Source of the DNA: Bathymodiolus japonicus methanotrophic gill symbiont
Lineage (GTDB): Bacteria; Pseudomonadota; Gammaproteobacteria; Methylococcales; Methylomonadaceae
Reading direction: 5' to 3'
DNA length: 64,000 nt
Assembly (NCBI RefSeq): GCF_019721995.1
Contig: NZ_BLYC01000004.1
Coordinates: 62,001-126,000, forward strand
Shown: positions 38,188-47,303 of the stretch, one piece after another
Numbering within the stretch: the stretch's first letter is position 1
How the letters are laid out: each line of letters opens with the position of its first letter
Notes under the pieces: model-generated
Database searches by the model: none
Told to the model about the DNA's origin: nothing
What the model saw: the letters and a program-made list of their open reading frames with translations, nothing else
Made by a program: the position numbers and the translations under genes

Positions 38188-38445
38188 TTATTGTAACTTT
38201 CCAGGGGCAGAATGCGTGGTCGGTGGCATTTGAATACAAAAACCATGATCCGCTATGCCCTTTAAAACATCCGTTGCTTTTTCACGTGCTAGTTCACGCT
38301 CGGGTGTAAGGTCTAGTTGCATAACAAATTCAGGTGGACCAATACTCTTAAATATCGCCTCTGGAATATCTGAGAAATCATCTTGCTTGGCTATATATAA
38401 ATACAAACCGTCTTTTTTGCTACTTTTGTAAATAAAACACTGCAC
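38188..38445 (-). CDS. YcgL-domain protein
   Basis: 85 residues with the YcgL family layout: MQCFIYKSSKKDGLYLYI, then VMQLDLTPERELAREKATDVL and GFCIQMPP. YcgL proteins are small, of unknown function and restricted mostly to gammaproteobacteria, which supports the taxonomic reading. Normal length. It converges on dcd. Confidence 0.85.
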   Translation of the reverse strand: MQCFIYKSSKKDGLYLYIAKQDDFSDIPEAIFKSIGPPEFVMQLDLTPERELAREKATDVLKGIADHGFCIQMPPTTHSAPGKLQ

Positions 38446-38481
38446 AGCATTAGCCCCCTAACGAACAAAGAAAGTCGTATT

Positions 38482-38724
38482 ATCCTAGAAACCGCAGTTG
38501 ACCGCTATAAAATACTAGAAGCTACTGAATATTGAATAAAATGAATGTTAATACTAGTCACCCGTTGGGTGAATGTTTCCCGCTTCACGGTTTTGTGAAT
38601 AAATCTGAGCACGAAATACTGCGTTACAGCTCTCGCCAATGACTACGGCCATTGGCGAGAGCTGTGCCTTGTCTTTCGCGCTCAGATTTTCCACAACAGC
38701 GTGCTCAACTGCAGTTTCTAGGAT
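38482..38724. repeat. MITE G, second copy, with a nested palindrome
   Basis: Ends ATCCTAGAAACCGCAGTTGA and TCAACTGCAGTTTCTAGGAT are inverted repeats. Inside lies a nested hairpin of ~90 bp: AAATCTGAGCACGAAA pairs with TTTCGCGCTCAGATTT, and the core is a perfect 16-bp stem, ACAGCTCTCGCCAATG/CATTGGCGAGAGCTGT. The copy at 9206 lacks this nested part. Confidence 0.75.
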
Positions 38725-38742
38725 TTATCGCACCAATTTACT

Positions 38743-39342
38743 ATGAATGAACCCTCAATAAATCCTGATAATTTTTTCAAAACAGCCTGCTATTTTAAGA
38801 GTGCACTGGTTTTAGTCGCCATAGTCCTTGGCTGGATGGTAGATATTAATCCGTTTGAGTTTATTATATTTAATGAACAGGTAGTCATTAACGGTATTGT
38901 GGGAACCTTGCCACTATGTCTGATTTTTATCGCCTTAAATCAACTTCAGCTAGATTCCCTGCAAAAAATCAGGCAGGTGTTACATCAAACACTAGGGCCA
39001 AGTTTACACAAACATCACTGGGCTGATTTATTTGTTTTAGCCACTATCGCAGGTATCTCGGAAGAGATTTTGTTCCGCGGCGTAATTCAGCCCTGGATGG
39101 AAAATTCATGGGGAATGATGGCAGGCATACTGGTCAGTAGCATCATCTTTGGACTGGTGCATGCAGTGACTATCTTATATTTTGTGCTGGCGACAGCCGT
39201 TAGTATCTACCTGGGCTTATACCTGGATTATGATAGTTCTCGAAATCTGCTAACGCCTATAATTATTCATAGCGTATATGACTTCTTTGCATTTGTGCTT
39301 ATCTTGCATAGCTATCGACTAGAGCAACAAAAGGATAAATAA
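38743..39342 (+). CDS. CPBP-family intramembrane metalloprotease
   Basis: 199 residues with about six membrane spans. The CPBP/Abi catalytic motifs are all present: EEILFRG (EExxxR), FGLVHAV (FxxxH) and HSVYDF (HxxxD-type). Family members include CAAX proteases and bacteriocin-immunity proteins; substrate is unknown here. It is coupled directly to the next gene (stop and start adjacent). Confidence 0.85.
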   Translation: MNEPSINPDNFFKTACYFKSALVLVAIVLGWMVDINPFEFIIFNEQVVINGIVGTLPLCLIFIALNQLQLDSLQKIRQVLHQTLGPSLHKHHWADLFVLATIAGISEEILFRGVIQPWMENSWGMMAGILVSSIIFGLVHAVTILYFVLATAVSIYLGLYLDYDSSRNLLTPIIIHSVYDFFAFVLILHSYRLEQQKDK

Positions 39343-39810
39343 ATGACACTCTCAGAACAACAATTACAATCCGACCTGTTAATGGCGGGAGTTATTAGGG
39401 CGCTAGCATTGATGAGCTTAATTGCGCTGGTTGTAATCTGCCATACATACGGTAATAAAATACAGCTAGGTATGGATGAGCAGCAGCGTATTTTAATTAG
39501 AACTATTCTTTATGTCGTTGCCATTACGACATTTCCGCTAATGAAATTTATGCGCCATGTTTTATTACGATTGAATCAAACGGCAAAGGGTAATAAAACT
39601 GCAAAATCTCGCTACTTAGTAACAATTTTTGTCTCTATGACGGTTGCTGCTAGTATAGGAATATATGGCTTTGTGATGTTCATATTAGGCGATAGCTTTA
39701 ATACACTTTATATATTCATATTATTATCCGCGCTGGTTATGTATTTATACCAGCCAAAAATCGAAGAGTACCAGGCTATTATTAAAAGTCTCGCAGCAAA
39801 GCCGTTATAG
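39343..39810 (+). CDS. Unknown membrane protein
   Basis: 155 residues with four likely transmembrane stretches (for example ALALMSLIALVVICH and TIFVSMTVAASIGIYG). I do not recognise a family. It starts one base after the CPBP protease stop, so it may be a partner or immunity-type component of that protein. The 320 bp that follow hold no gene. Confidence 0.65.
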   Translation: MTLSEQQLQSDLLMAGVIRALALMSLIALVVICHTYGNKIQLGMDEQQRILIRTILYVVAITTFPLMKFMRHVLLRLNQTAKGNKTAKSRYLVTIFVSMTVAASIGIYGFVMFILGDSFNTLYIFILLSALVMYLYQPKIEEYQAIIKSLAAKPL

Positions 39811-39869
39811 ATCATAGTATTGTCTTTAAAGGTGAGCTGATGGTACTCTTGGCGTACACTGCTATTAAG

Positions 39870-40477
39870 TTAACCCATCTTCGTCACTTTTATCTTTCTA
39901 AGCTATTGATTCATCGGTTTAAGCGATTTTTTGTCGAAAAATTCTCTTTAAAATCAATGGTGTTTTTTTGAAAGTTTTATAGTGCCAGTTATATTATTTT
40001 TGTCGATAAATTCATTGACTTTTGTCAAAAAAATCATCATTATTTGAGTGTAATTTACATTTCGACAAAAATACTCTAAAAAATTCAACGTTTTATACAA
40101 AAAACACAAAATCTGTAGTGCCAACTGGCTTACGCTGAAAATCATGGAAACGTAGCTTAGCGAAGTGGTGATTTTTAGTCCCTGATAGGCGACAGGGCAA
40201 TTTGCTGATTCGACGTGTGCTAGCAGCACGCGAGAGGAGCAAGAATTGCATTCCGAATAGCCGTCCAGCCAGTGAGGTAGTAATGACGAAGCGGCTTTTG
40301 TGCGTAGTCGTTGCGGACGCAGGGCGTTCAGGGCATCTCCCATCCGCTGCGTAGGTGAACGAATTATGGCGACAGGAGTCACGGCATTTCGTGAGGTAGC
40401 ATGGCGCGCCTGTTTTTAAAATTTCAACCAATTGATTTATAACAACTACATCATCAATAGTGACGAAGATGGGTTAA
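39870..40477. repeat. MITE J with 19-bp terminal inverted repeats, containing repeat A
   Basis: TTAACCCATCTTCGTCACT at 39870-39888 is repeated exactly in inverse at 40459-40477. Without the A insertion (40133-40412) the unit is 328 bp, AT-rich, without coding capacity. Only one copy is in the window, so its boundaries are provisional. Confidence 0.6.
40133..40412 (-). repeat. Repeat A, copy in MITE J
   Basis: 280 bp with a few substitutions (AACGTAGC, GTCACGGCATT). Forward 3' flank TAAG; no duplication. Confidence 0.9.
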
Positions 40478-41089
40478 GGAATATTTAATCAAATAACAAA
40501 ATCATACAGCGTAGGCTGATGATATGGACTCCTCTCCCACCAACAGTGTCATAATGCACCTAAGAGTAATAACGGAGCAAAGAGGAGCCCGACATGAATA
40601 ATAGGGTTCTGTCGCAAGAACTTATCGTGACGGCAAAACTTGGTTATAACTGACCTTTATGCAGCTAATGAATAAAACTGTCCTGCAGGAGACAAACCAT
40701 CCCCTCCGAACATTTGTCCTTTTTTGATCATTTTCATTATCTCAATACCTGCTAATGTTTTTTGGGCCCTATGGAAGTTTTTAAAACCCAACATAGGGCG
40801 AGTTATTCGTTTAATGTTCCTATGATCTTGTTCGATAATATTATTCAAATATTTACATTGACGGATTACAATGGGTTCCACTTTAGGGGTATCTGAGTCT
40901 TCCTTATTGATGCTATTAAGCGCTGCTTTATTGGAACCACTCTTATCAATATTGACTAATTCAGGGCGGTCATTTCTCTTAATGGCTTTCTTAAAAAAGC
41001 GCTTGGCTGCTTTCATATCACGCTTTGCGGTGAGTAAGAAGTCAATGGTATTGCCTTCTTTATCAACGGCACGATAAAAATATTTCCAC

Positions 41090-41369
41090 CGCTGAAAATC
41101 ATGGAAACGGAGCTTAGCGAAGTGGTGATTTTTAGTCCCTGATAGGCGACAGGGCAATTCGCTGATTCGACGTGTGCTAGCAGCACGCGAGAGGAGCAAG
41201 AATTGCATTCCGAATAGCCGTCCAGCCAGTGAGGTAGTAATGACGAAGCGGCTTTTGTGCGTAGTCGTTGCGGACGCAGGGCGTTCAGGGCATCTCCCAT
41301 CCGCTGCGTAGGTGAACGAGTTATGGCGACAGGAGTCCCGGAATTTCGTGAGGTAGCATGGCGCGCCTG
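41090..41369 (-). repeat. Repeat A in IS6 (first site)
   Basis: 280 bp. Forward flanks GGAGA and GTGGAAA rejoin to the codons of VKGEWKYFYR with no gain or loss. Confidence 0.95.
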
Positions 41370-41518
41370 TCTCCTTTGACTTTAATATAGGTTTCATCCA
41401 TCCGCCACCGTCCATTAACAGGACGCTTCTTTTTATGAAATTCTTTCTCTAATTCAGGTGCATAATTTATCACCCACCGATTAAGGGTGCTGTGGTCAAC
41501 ATGATAGCCTCGTTCTTT

Positions 41519-41798
41519 CGCTGAAAATCATGGAAACGGAGCTTAGCGAAGTGGTGATTTTTAGTCCCTGATAGGCGACAGGGCAATTCGCTGATTCGAC
41601 GTGTGCTAGCAGCACGCGAGAGGAGCAAGAATTGCATTCCGAATAGCCGTCCAGCCAGTGAGGTAGTAATGACGAAGCGGCTTTTGTGCGTAGTCGTTGC
41701 GGACGCAGGGCGTTCAGGGCATCTCCCATCCGCTGCGTAGGTGAACGAATTATGGCGACAGGAGTCCCGGAATTTCGTGAGGTAGCATGGCGCGCCTG
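41519..41798 (-). repeat. Repeat A in IS6 (second site)
   Basis: 280 bp. Forward flanks ATAGCT and AAAGAAC rejoin to EEIAKERGY exactly. Confidence 0.95.
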
Positions 41799-42335
41799 AG
41801 CTATTTCCTCAAGATTGCGATAACTGAGTGGATAAGCCAAGTACCATCTGACATTTAGGAGAATGATTTCTTTTTCAAAATGACGCCATTTAAAACTAAG
41901 CATATGAACCTTATTTTATTCGAATTGAGACTCATGATAGCAGGTAACACGGAGAAGTGAACTTTATGCGACAGAACCGTATGGCACATGCGCGGCGTAA
42001 ATTCGATGAAGCGCTAAAAGCCCTCCCTAAAGAGAGTCGCAAGAATAAAATGGGGCTGGCTCAAACCGCATTACGTAAGTTTGCCCGACTGTATGCACTT
42101 GAAAAACAGATCAAAGACCTGACGATAGAGCAACGTTATTTACAGCGTCAGGAAAAAAGCAAACCTTTACTGGAAGAGTTAAAGCAGTGGTGCGATAACA
42201 ACCTTACCAAGACAGCAAAGGATAGCGCAATAGGTAAAGCCATTCGTTACACTATTACTCGATGTTCAAGTTTTTGATATTGAGAAGGTAAAATCAGGTA
42301 TTCTGAGGTTGTTGTAATTTTATCGGTGTAAGCCC

Positions 42336-44021
42336 ATGTTAATGAATGCCCAGCCACCTTTATCCAAAGCTATATTGACGATTTAAATGATGCGCTCAAT
42401 CAGCTAAAACCCGGAGCCGCTTTGACACGGATTCAAGCCGTTTGGTTGGGCACTTGTTTAACGGGCATACTGCTAATGAACTCTGTTTGCTGGGCTAAGT
42501 TTGAGCGAGCAAGCCTTGGAGATTGCAAAGTAGCCGCATTATCCTGGGTGTTTCGTAAAGCAAGTATACCCTGGGACTGGTTGCTACGGGTGAGTGTGGT
42601 CTTAATTTTAAAACGTTATGGCATTACTGAAGGTGTGTTGGCCTTTGATGAATCAGACCGAGCACGATCTAAGTCTACAAAACGTATTTATAAGGTTTAC
42701 AAGCAGAAACACAAAGGCTCCGGCGGGTATGTTAATGGACAAACGATAGTATTATTGCTGCTAGTTACCTCATCCATTACAGTGCCTGTCGGTTTTTTCT
42801 TTTATATGCCGGATCCAGCCTTAAAGCAGTGGGATAAAGAAGATAAACGGTTGAAAAAGAGCGGTATAGCAAAAAAAGATCGGCCTATTAAGCCTGAACG
42901 TGACAGTGCCTACCCGACCAAAACAGAGATTGCATTAGGCTTATTAAAAGAGTTTAAAGTTGCGCATAGCCTGATTAAAATTAAAGGCGTACTGGCTGAT
43001 GCGCTGTATGGTGAAAAAGCCTTTATGGACGAAGCCGCTAAAGAATCTGGAGGCTCGCAGGTGATTAGCCAATTACGTAAAAACCAAAATATTGAATATA
43101 GAGGTAGAATAAGGTCAGTCGAGAGCTACTTTAATTCGATTAACAAAGGCATTGATCAGATAATACGTGTACGTGGCGGCAAAGAGATTAAAGTGACTGT
43201 CAGCAGTGCACGATTAAAGGTGAGTTCTCACAGTAAAAAACGCTCGCTGAAAATCATGGAAACGGAGCTTAGCGAAGTGGTGATTTTTAGTCCCTGATAG
43301 GCGACAGGGCAATTCGCTGATTCGACGTGTGCTAGCAGCACGCGAGAGGAGCAAGAATTGCATTCCGAATAGCCGTCCAGCCAGTGAGGTAGTAATGACG
43401 AAGCGGCTTTTGTGCGTAGTCGTTGCGGACGCAGGGCGTTCAGGGCATCTCCCATCCGCTGCGTAGGTGAACGAATTATGGCGACAGGAGTCCCGGAATT
43501 TCGTGAGGTAGCATGGCGCGCCTGTTGTCATTGCCTTAAAATATGACGGTGAAAACGACTATCGCTATTTAGTGGCGACAGACCTGACTTGGCGCACACA
43601 AGATATTATTCAAGCCTATACGTTGAGATGGCTGATTGAGGTTTTCTTTGAGGACTGGAAGCTTTATGAAGGATGGGGGCGTGAGGCCAAACAATTAGAT
43701 GAAGAGGGATCAAGCCGTGGCCTGATTCTGAGTCTTTTGTTTGACCATTGCCTTCTCCTTCACCCAGAGCAAATAGCCCGCATTGAAAGCAAACTACCTG
43801 CGTATACCGTAGGAAGCTTACAGCGCAAGTCTCAAATAGATGTACTGCTTGAGTTCATCACGTCATTGCTAGAGTTTCCAGATCCTGGTGATAAGCTGAA
43901 AGAGTTAGGTGAATTAATAAAGGATGTGTTTCAACTGATGCCATCAGGAAAAAATATGATTGGCAGAGATTTAGGGCGCTTAGGGCCAACAGCATCATTA
44001 AAGTATTGTTCTACTGGGTGA
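42336..44021 (+). pseudogene. IS E transposase, frameshifted and interrupted
   Basis: A 1-bp deletion in the fourth to fifth codon (ATGCCCAGCC instead of ATGCCCCAGCC) breaks the start, and repeat A splits the frame after SSHSKKR. Otherwise the protein matches the copy at 28652, including LADALYGEKAF and YTLRWLIEVFFEDWK. Confidence 0.9.
43245..43524 (-). repeat. Repeat A in IS E5
   Basis: 280 bp. Intact IS E reads AACGCT/TTGTCATT at this point; nothing is duplicated. Forward 3' flank AGCG. Confidence 0.95.
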
Positions 44022-44426
44022 AGGTAAGAGTTTGATGGCAATGGGATGGAAAAACTTGAACATCGAGTATTAACCAGTGGGGTAGCTTGATCCGCTATAT
44101 TGATGACGGTAATATACAAATTGATAATAATGCAAGCTGAACGGCATATCAAACCGTTTGTGATTGGACGTAAAAACTGGCTGTTTAACCAGACACCACG
44201 CGGTGCAAATGCCAGCGCACTACTTTACAGTCTTGTGCAAACAGCCGTTGCTAATAACCTGGAGCCTTTTGATTACCTGAAATATCTATTAACTGAACTA
44301 CCCAAGCTGGGTAGGCATTATAAACCAGAAGCACTGGATCAGTTTTTGCCCTGGAACTTGATTGAAAAAATTAAGCCTCTAAAGTAATTGGGGTAGCTTG
44401 TCTAGGTGGAGAGAATTGACGCTTAC

Positions 44427-45109
44427 GATACAGCGTAATAACCCAAGGCGAATAAAGTCGATATCCTTCAACTCTGGGCATGAACGAGCCCACAAAGGAT
44501 GACGCTCTGCTAACAGGGCACGTTCCATACTTTCATTGCAGTGTTGGTGAATATGTTCAGAGATCGGGGAGTCGCTATTTTTGCGAAAGCTTGTTTTGGG
44601 CATCCCAGCCCAAGCAAGCAGCAAAAACTTAACGCGACCACTTATGCCTCCGGCGGCCCCGATTCGTCCTCGTCACCTCGTCCCGACCCAACAAGGGGTC
44701 GGAACATAGGCTCCAAATGACTTGACGCCGTGTCGGATGGCCTTTTATTTTGTCTCCACCTTCGCTAACGCTCAGACTCCGACAAAACAACGGCCCTACG
44801 GCTATCGCGGACTAAAAATCTTCACTTCGCTAAAGCTCCGTTTCCAGGATTTCCAGCGGTGGTAGGTCTTTAAGCATGGGTGATATCCGTTTATGAGGTG
44901 ATTAAAACGGAAATTTTTAGAAGAATTTTTTCGGCAATTGCAAGCTTTATTTGAAATTATTTGTTGTTTTTTACGGTGCCTACAGAGTGTCTATTTGCTG
45001 TTATAAGTGATTAAAATCAAAAAGATGGAAATATTCGAGTGGTGCTACCTTCAGGTAGGTTATAGGCTGCTTTGTTTAGGTACTTCTTCTTTCAATGGGA
45101 ACACTGATG
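44427..45109 (-). mobile_element. IS F copy 3, 5'-end fragment with repeat C
   Basis: Right terminus GGGAACACTGATG at 45109; the rest of the element is lost at the IS66 junction. It carries the start of the transposase (to about residue 50, ending near LGLLRCI), interrupted by C at 44564-44858. It truncates a lipoprotein gene on its right. Confidence 0.9.
44564..44858 (+). repeat. Repeat C in IS F3
   Basis: 295 bp from TCGGGGAGTCGC to TTTCCAGCG. Splits CAGAGA/GTGGTAGG of IS F without duplication. Confidence 0.92.
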
Positions 45110-45205
45110 ATTCTCTGGTAACTTATCAGACTTTGACCCGGTGATCTGGCAAGCTGTTAAACTAAAAAACATAAACAGCATTATTACTTGTATTAAACGT
45201 TGCAT
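45110..45205 (-). pseudogene. Lipoprotein gene, 5' remnant
   Basis: ATG at 45205 preceded by GGAG at normal spacing. MQRLIQVIMLFMFFSLTAC is a lipoprotein signal with a lipobox ending in Cys, followed by QITGSKSDKLPEN, then IS F3. Aryl-polyene loci often carry a small lipoprotein gene of this kind, but too little is left to assign it. Confidence 0.7.
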
Positions 45206-45258
45206 AATAATCTCCTACATAATAGTTTTAAAGAAACTACTCCCCAAGTGAGCATAAA

Positions 45259-46449
45259 TTACCAATCTGTCTTACTTCTTCCGGTTAACAAGCCCTGTTG
45301 AAACGAATTATGCTCCTGCCATAAATCACCCGCAAGTAGTGCGACAATTTCCTCTTTTATATCCAGTTGCCGATCCGATTCAAAAAACAGGTTTTCGACT
45401 ATATTAGAACAATAAAAGCGCTCAATTAATAAGTGCATAGTCTTAAACCCTTTTTGATAAAATGCATCCCCTTGCTGATGGAGGTATTCATCGCCCTCTT
45501 TACCCGAAGCCAAGCCCTTATGCAATTGATCGGCTATAAATTCCGCTGTTTTCACTGCAAAAAAGAAACCAGAGGAAAACACCGGATCTAAAAAACCTGC
45601 TGCATCACCACAACAGGCAAAGCGCTGACCATAACGTTGCGTGTTTCGATAGCTAAAATCTGCCTCGATTTGTACTTCCGAGAGTGTTTGCGCTGCTATT
45701 AAGAGTTCACTCATATAAGGTGAAGCCTGAAGACTTTGCTCAAAAAGTGCAGCCTGTTTCAAATCTCCAGAGGTGTTTTTTTGTACTACCAGGCCCACAC
45801 TTAGACGACCATCGGTTAAAGGAATGCACCAAATCCAGCCTATACTGGATAATAGTATCTTAATATTACCATGCTTAAAAAGCTCATTGGCAGCATTATT
45901 GTCAGCTAGCTTATAATGTTTATAGAGGGCAAATTTACCCAGATTTTTTATTTTATCAATACTACGTAATTTTTTACCCATCAGAGTATCACGCCCGGTT
46001 GCATCGATAAAATACCGCCCCTGGTATTGCGCTTTATCTGTTTCAATACTCACGCGACTCGCTGAGCATTGCGCATTGACAACCTGCTCTTGCTGCCGTG
46101 CTATAACGCCATTTTCAATAGCATTATCAAACAGCCGTTTGTCAAACACCGAACGCTCAACTTGAAAGGTACGATATTTTCCCTGAAATGGAAAATAGGT
46201 ATGCCGCCCTGAAACTTCATCAATAAAGTCAGCGCCACTTTTTTTTAAATTCCCTGTTTCCCAGTCTATACCCAACCGTTGCATCACCGTCTCGCTCATC
46301 GGCAGCATAGACTCACCAATATGAAAGCGTGGGTGCTGGTCGCGCTCAATTAATAAGACACTGTGCCCATATTGCGCCAATAATGTCGCTGCAGTAGTAC
46401 CCGCAGGTCCAGCTCCGGCAATAATAACATCGTACTTCTGTTGTTCCAC
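45259..46449 (-). CDS. FAD-dependent oxidoreductase, halogenase-like
   Basis: 396 residues. The N-terminal FAD site is VIIAGAGPAGTTAATLLAQ, followed by HPRFHIGESMLP, the flavin-dependent halogenase-type 'FP-R-x-IGES' segment. GWIWCIPLTDG has the WxWxIP motif that marks FAD-dependent halogenases. GDAAGFLDPVFSSGFFFAV is the second FAD/ribityl motif. In xanthomonadin/aryl-polyene loci a protein of this class is regularly present and could halogenate or oxidise the aryl head. It is last in the operon, 104 bp after the chain-length-factor gene; its own activity is unproven. Confidence 0.8.
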   Translation of the reverse strand: MEQQKYDVIIAGAGPAGTTAATLLAQYGHSVLLIERDQHPRFHIGESMLPMSETVMQRLGIDWETGNLKKSGADFIDEVSGRHTYFPFQGKYRTFQVERSVFDKRLFDNAIENGVIARQQEQVVNAQCSASRVSIETDKAQYQGRYFIDATGRDTLMGKKLRSIDKIKNLGKFALYKHYKLADNNAANELFKHGNIKILLSSIGWIWCIPLTDGRLSVGLVVQKNTSGDLKQAALFEQSLQASPYMSELLIAAQTLSEVQIEADFSYRNTQRYGQRFACCGDAAGFLDPVFSSGFFFAVKTAEFIADQLHKGLASGKEGDEYLHQQGDAFYQKGFKTMHLLIERFYCSNIVENLFFESDRQLDIKEEIVALLAGDLWQEHNSFQQGLLTGRSKTDW

Positions 46450-46498
46450 TCAGTATCTCTCTTAAGCTTTTTTAATTCCCTCTACAAGGAAATATACT

Positions 46499-46524
46499 GT
46501 AGAGCGGACTTTAGTCCGCTCTAC
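46499..46524. terminator. Perfect 12-bp hairpin between the flavoprotein and ketosynthase-like genes
   Basis: GTAGAGCGGACT-TT-AGTCCGCTCTAC. It lies in the only sizeable gap of this part of the operon, so it may partly terminate transcription before the flavoprotein gene. It also resembles dispersed intergenic palindromes. Confidence 0.55.
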
Positions 46525-46553
46525 CACGATTTATTTTTTAGCGACTGGTGAAG

Positions 46554-47303
46554 TTAAACTTCAAGCAGGCTCGTCCAGATAGGCACTTTTATATTTAACG
46601 GCACTATACACGGTTGCTTATGTTGCAAGGCAAGTAACAATGGAATCACCGCCGCTGCTGGTGCTGCTTTTGTAAGCTTAACCCAGTCAGCCTGTAAAGC
46701 TTGCTCCTTCTGCTGTGAAACCTGAGGCAGCGTTATCGCCCCTATCGATTGATCAGGCTCTGCGCTCAACACAAATGCACAGGCGAAAGCTATTTTCCCT
46801 ATAGGCGGCGTCAGATATTGCGGCCATAGTTCATCATAGCAAACCAACAAGCGCTCGCCACTACTTTGTTGCAACTGCGCCCACACTTCTATCAAGCCCA
46901 TAGCAAAAGTATCATCGGCTGCAGCAATTGCTGTAGCCGGAGCCTGGCACTGATTTAGAATACTCCAGTAACCCGCCGTGGTATTATGCACTGAGTTATG
47001 AAACTGGGTCGGAGAAAGCAGTTCATTCTTATCAGGCAGTAAGCGACAAAGCGCATCGGTGACTTGTATCTCGCCACCTAATGATGCAAAAATCGAGGCC
47101 AGGTTTTGAGTACCCACATCAGCCTGTACACACGCGAGTTTTGCTGCAGTAATTGCGATGCGCGTAGTGACGCTTGTCCGTCTGCGCATGCCTGCTGGAA
47201 TCAGGCTTTTATCTATATCACTGCCTTGTAGATTAAAAGCAGCTAATACCTTACTGTCAGGACAACAAACTGCAGCTGATTTAATATATAACTGATTCAT
47301 CAT
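46554..47303 (-). CDS. Ketosynthase-like chain-length factor
   Basis: 249 residues, shorter than a full ketosynthase (~400). It matches the 'beta-ketoacyl synthase chain length factor' family: GMRRRTSVTTRIAITAAKLAC, then LSPTQFHNSVHNTTAGYWSI and AAADDTFAMGL. The catalytic Cys is absent, as in the chain-length factor ApeC of aryl-polyene type II PKS systems, where it pairs with an active ketosynthase. The start overlaps the end of the ketosynthase gene by 4 bp, supporting a complex of the two. Confidence 0.8.
   Translation of the reverse strand: MMNQLYIKSAAVCCPDSKVLAAFNLQGSDIDKSLIPAGMRRRTSVTTRIAITAAKLACVQADVGTQNLASIFASLGGEIQVTDALCRLLPDKNELLSPTQFHNSVHNTTAGYWSILNQCQAPATAIAAADDTFAMGLIEVWAQLQQSSGERLLVCYDELWPQYLTPPIGKIAFACAFVLSAEPDQSIGAITLPQVSQQKEQALQADWVKLTKAAPAAAVIPLLLALQHKQPCIVPLNIKVPIWTSLLEV

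Larger units (their letters stand above)
40657..41903 (-). pseudogene. IS6-family transposase interrupted by two A repeats
   Basis: Removing both A repeats gives a continuous frame: FKWRHFEKEIILLNVRWYL, then YPLSYRNLEEIA joined to KERGYHVDHST, and TYIKVKGE joined to WKYFYRAVDKEG. The catalytic Asp lies in MDETYI, a second in VNIDKSGSNKAAL, and the Glu in IIEQDHRNIK. Both junctions are exact, so the target was intact before each insertion. Confidence 0.92.
40605..41978 (-). mobile_element. IS6-family element carrying two A repeats
   Basis: Inverted ends GGTTCTGTCGCA at 40605 and GCGACAGAACC at 41978. Subtracting two 280-bp A repeats leaves 814 bp, the usual IS6 size. The outer flanks do not duplicate each other, as expected when IS6 elements make deletions or cointegrates. 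The left neighbour 40478-40604 is unassigned non-coding sequence. Confidence 0.9.
42258..44067 (+). mobile_element. IS E copy 5, carrying repeat A
   Basis: Ends CTCGATG/CATCGAG with exact 5-bp duplication TATTA. Contains A at 43245-43524. Confidence 0.95.
41979..44387 (+). pseudogene. IS66 transposase C-terminal fragment
   Basis: MAHARRKFDEALKAL, QTALRKFARLYALEKQI and KAIRYTI are on the left of IS E5. On the right follow NQWGSLIRYIDDG-type sequence and QIDNNASERHIKPF-like residues, with a lesion at 'NNA-S' where a stop appears, then FVIGRKNWLFNQTPRGANASA and the end at 44387. The catalytic Glu region is damaged. The IS E duplication TATTA is on both sides of the insertion. Confidence 0.85.
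41979..44426 (+). mobile_element. IS66-family fragment (right part), split by IS E5
   Basis: Right terminus GACGCTTAC at 44426; read inward it starts GTAAGCGTC, typical of IS66. The left part is lost at the IS6 junction. This is a different IS66 from the one at 299-1636. Confidence 0.85.

Noticed and set aside
40478-40604. Left end of another IS before IS6
   Set aside because: GGAGCAAAGAGGAGCCCGAC followed by ATGAATAATA looks like a gene leader, but it is cut by IS6 after four codons and no second copy is available to identify it.
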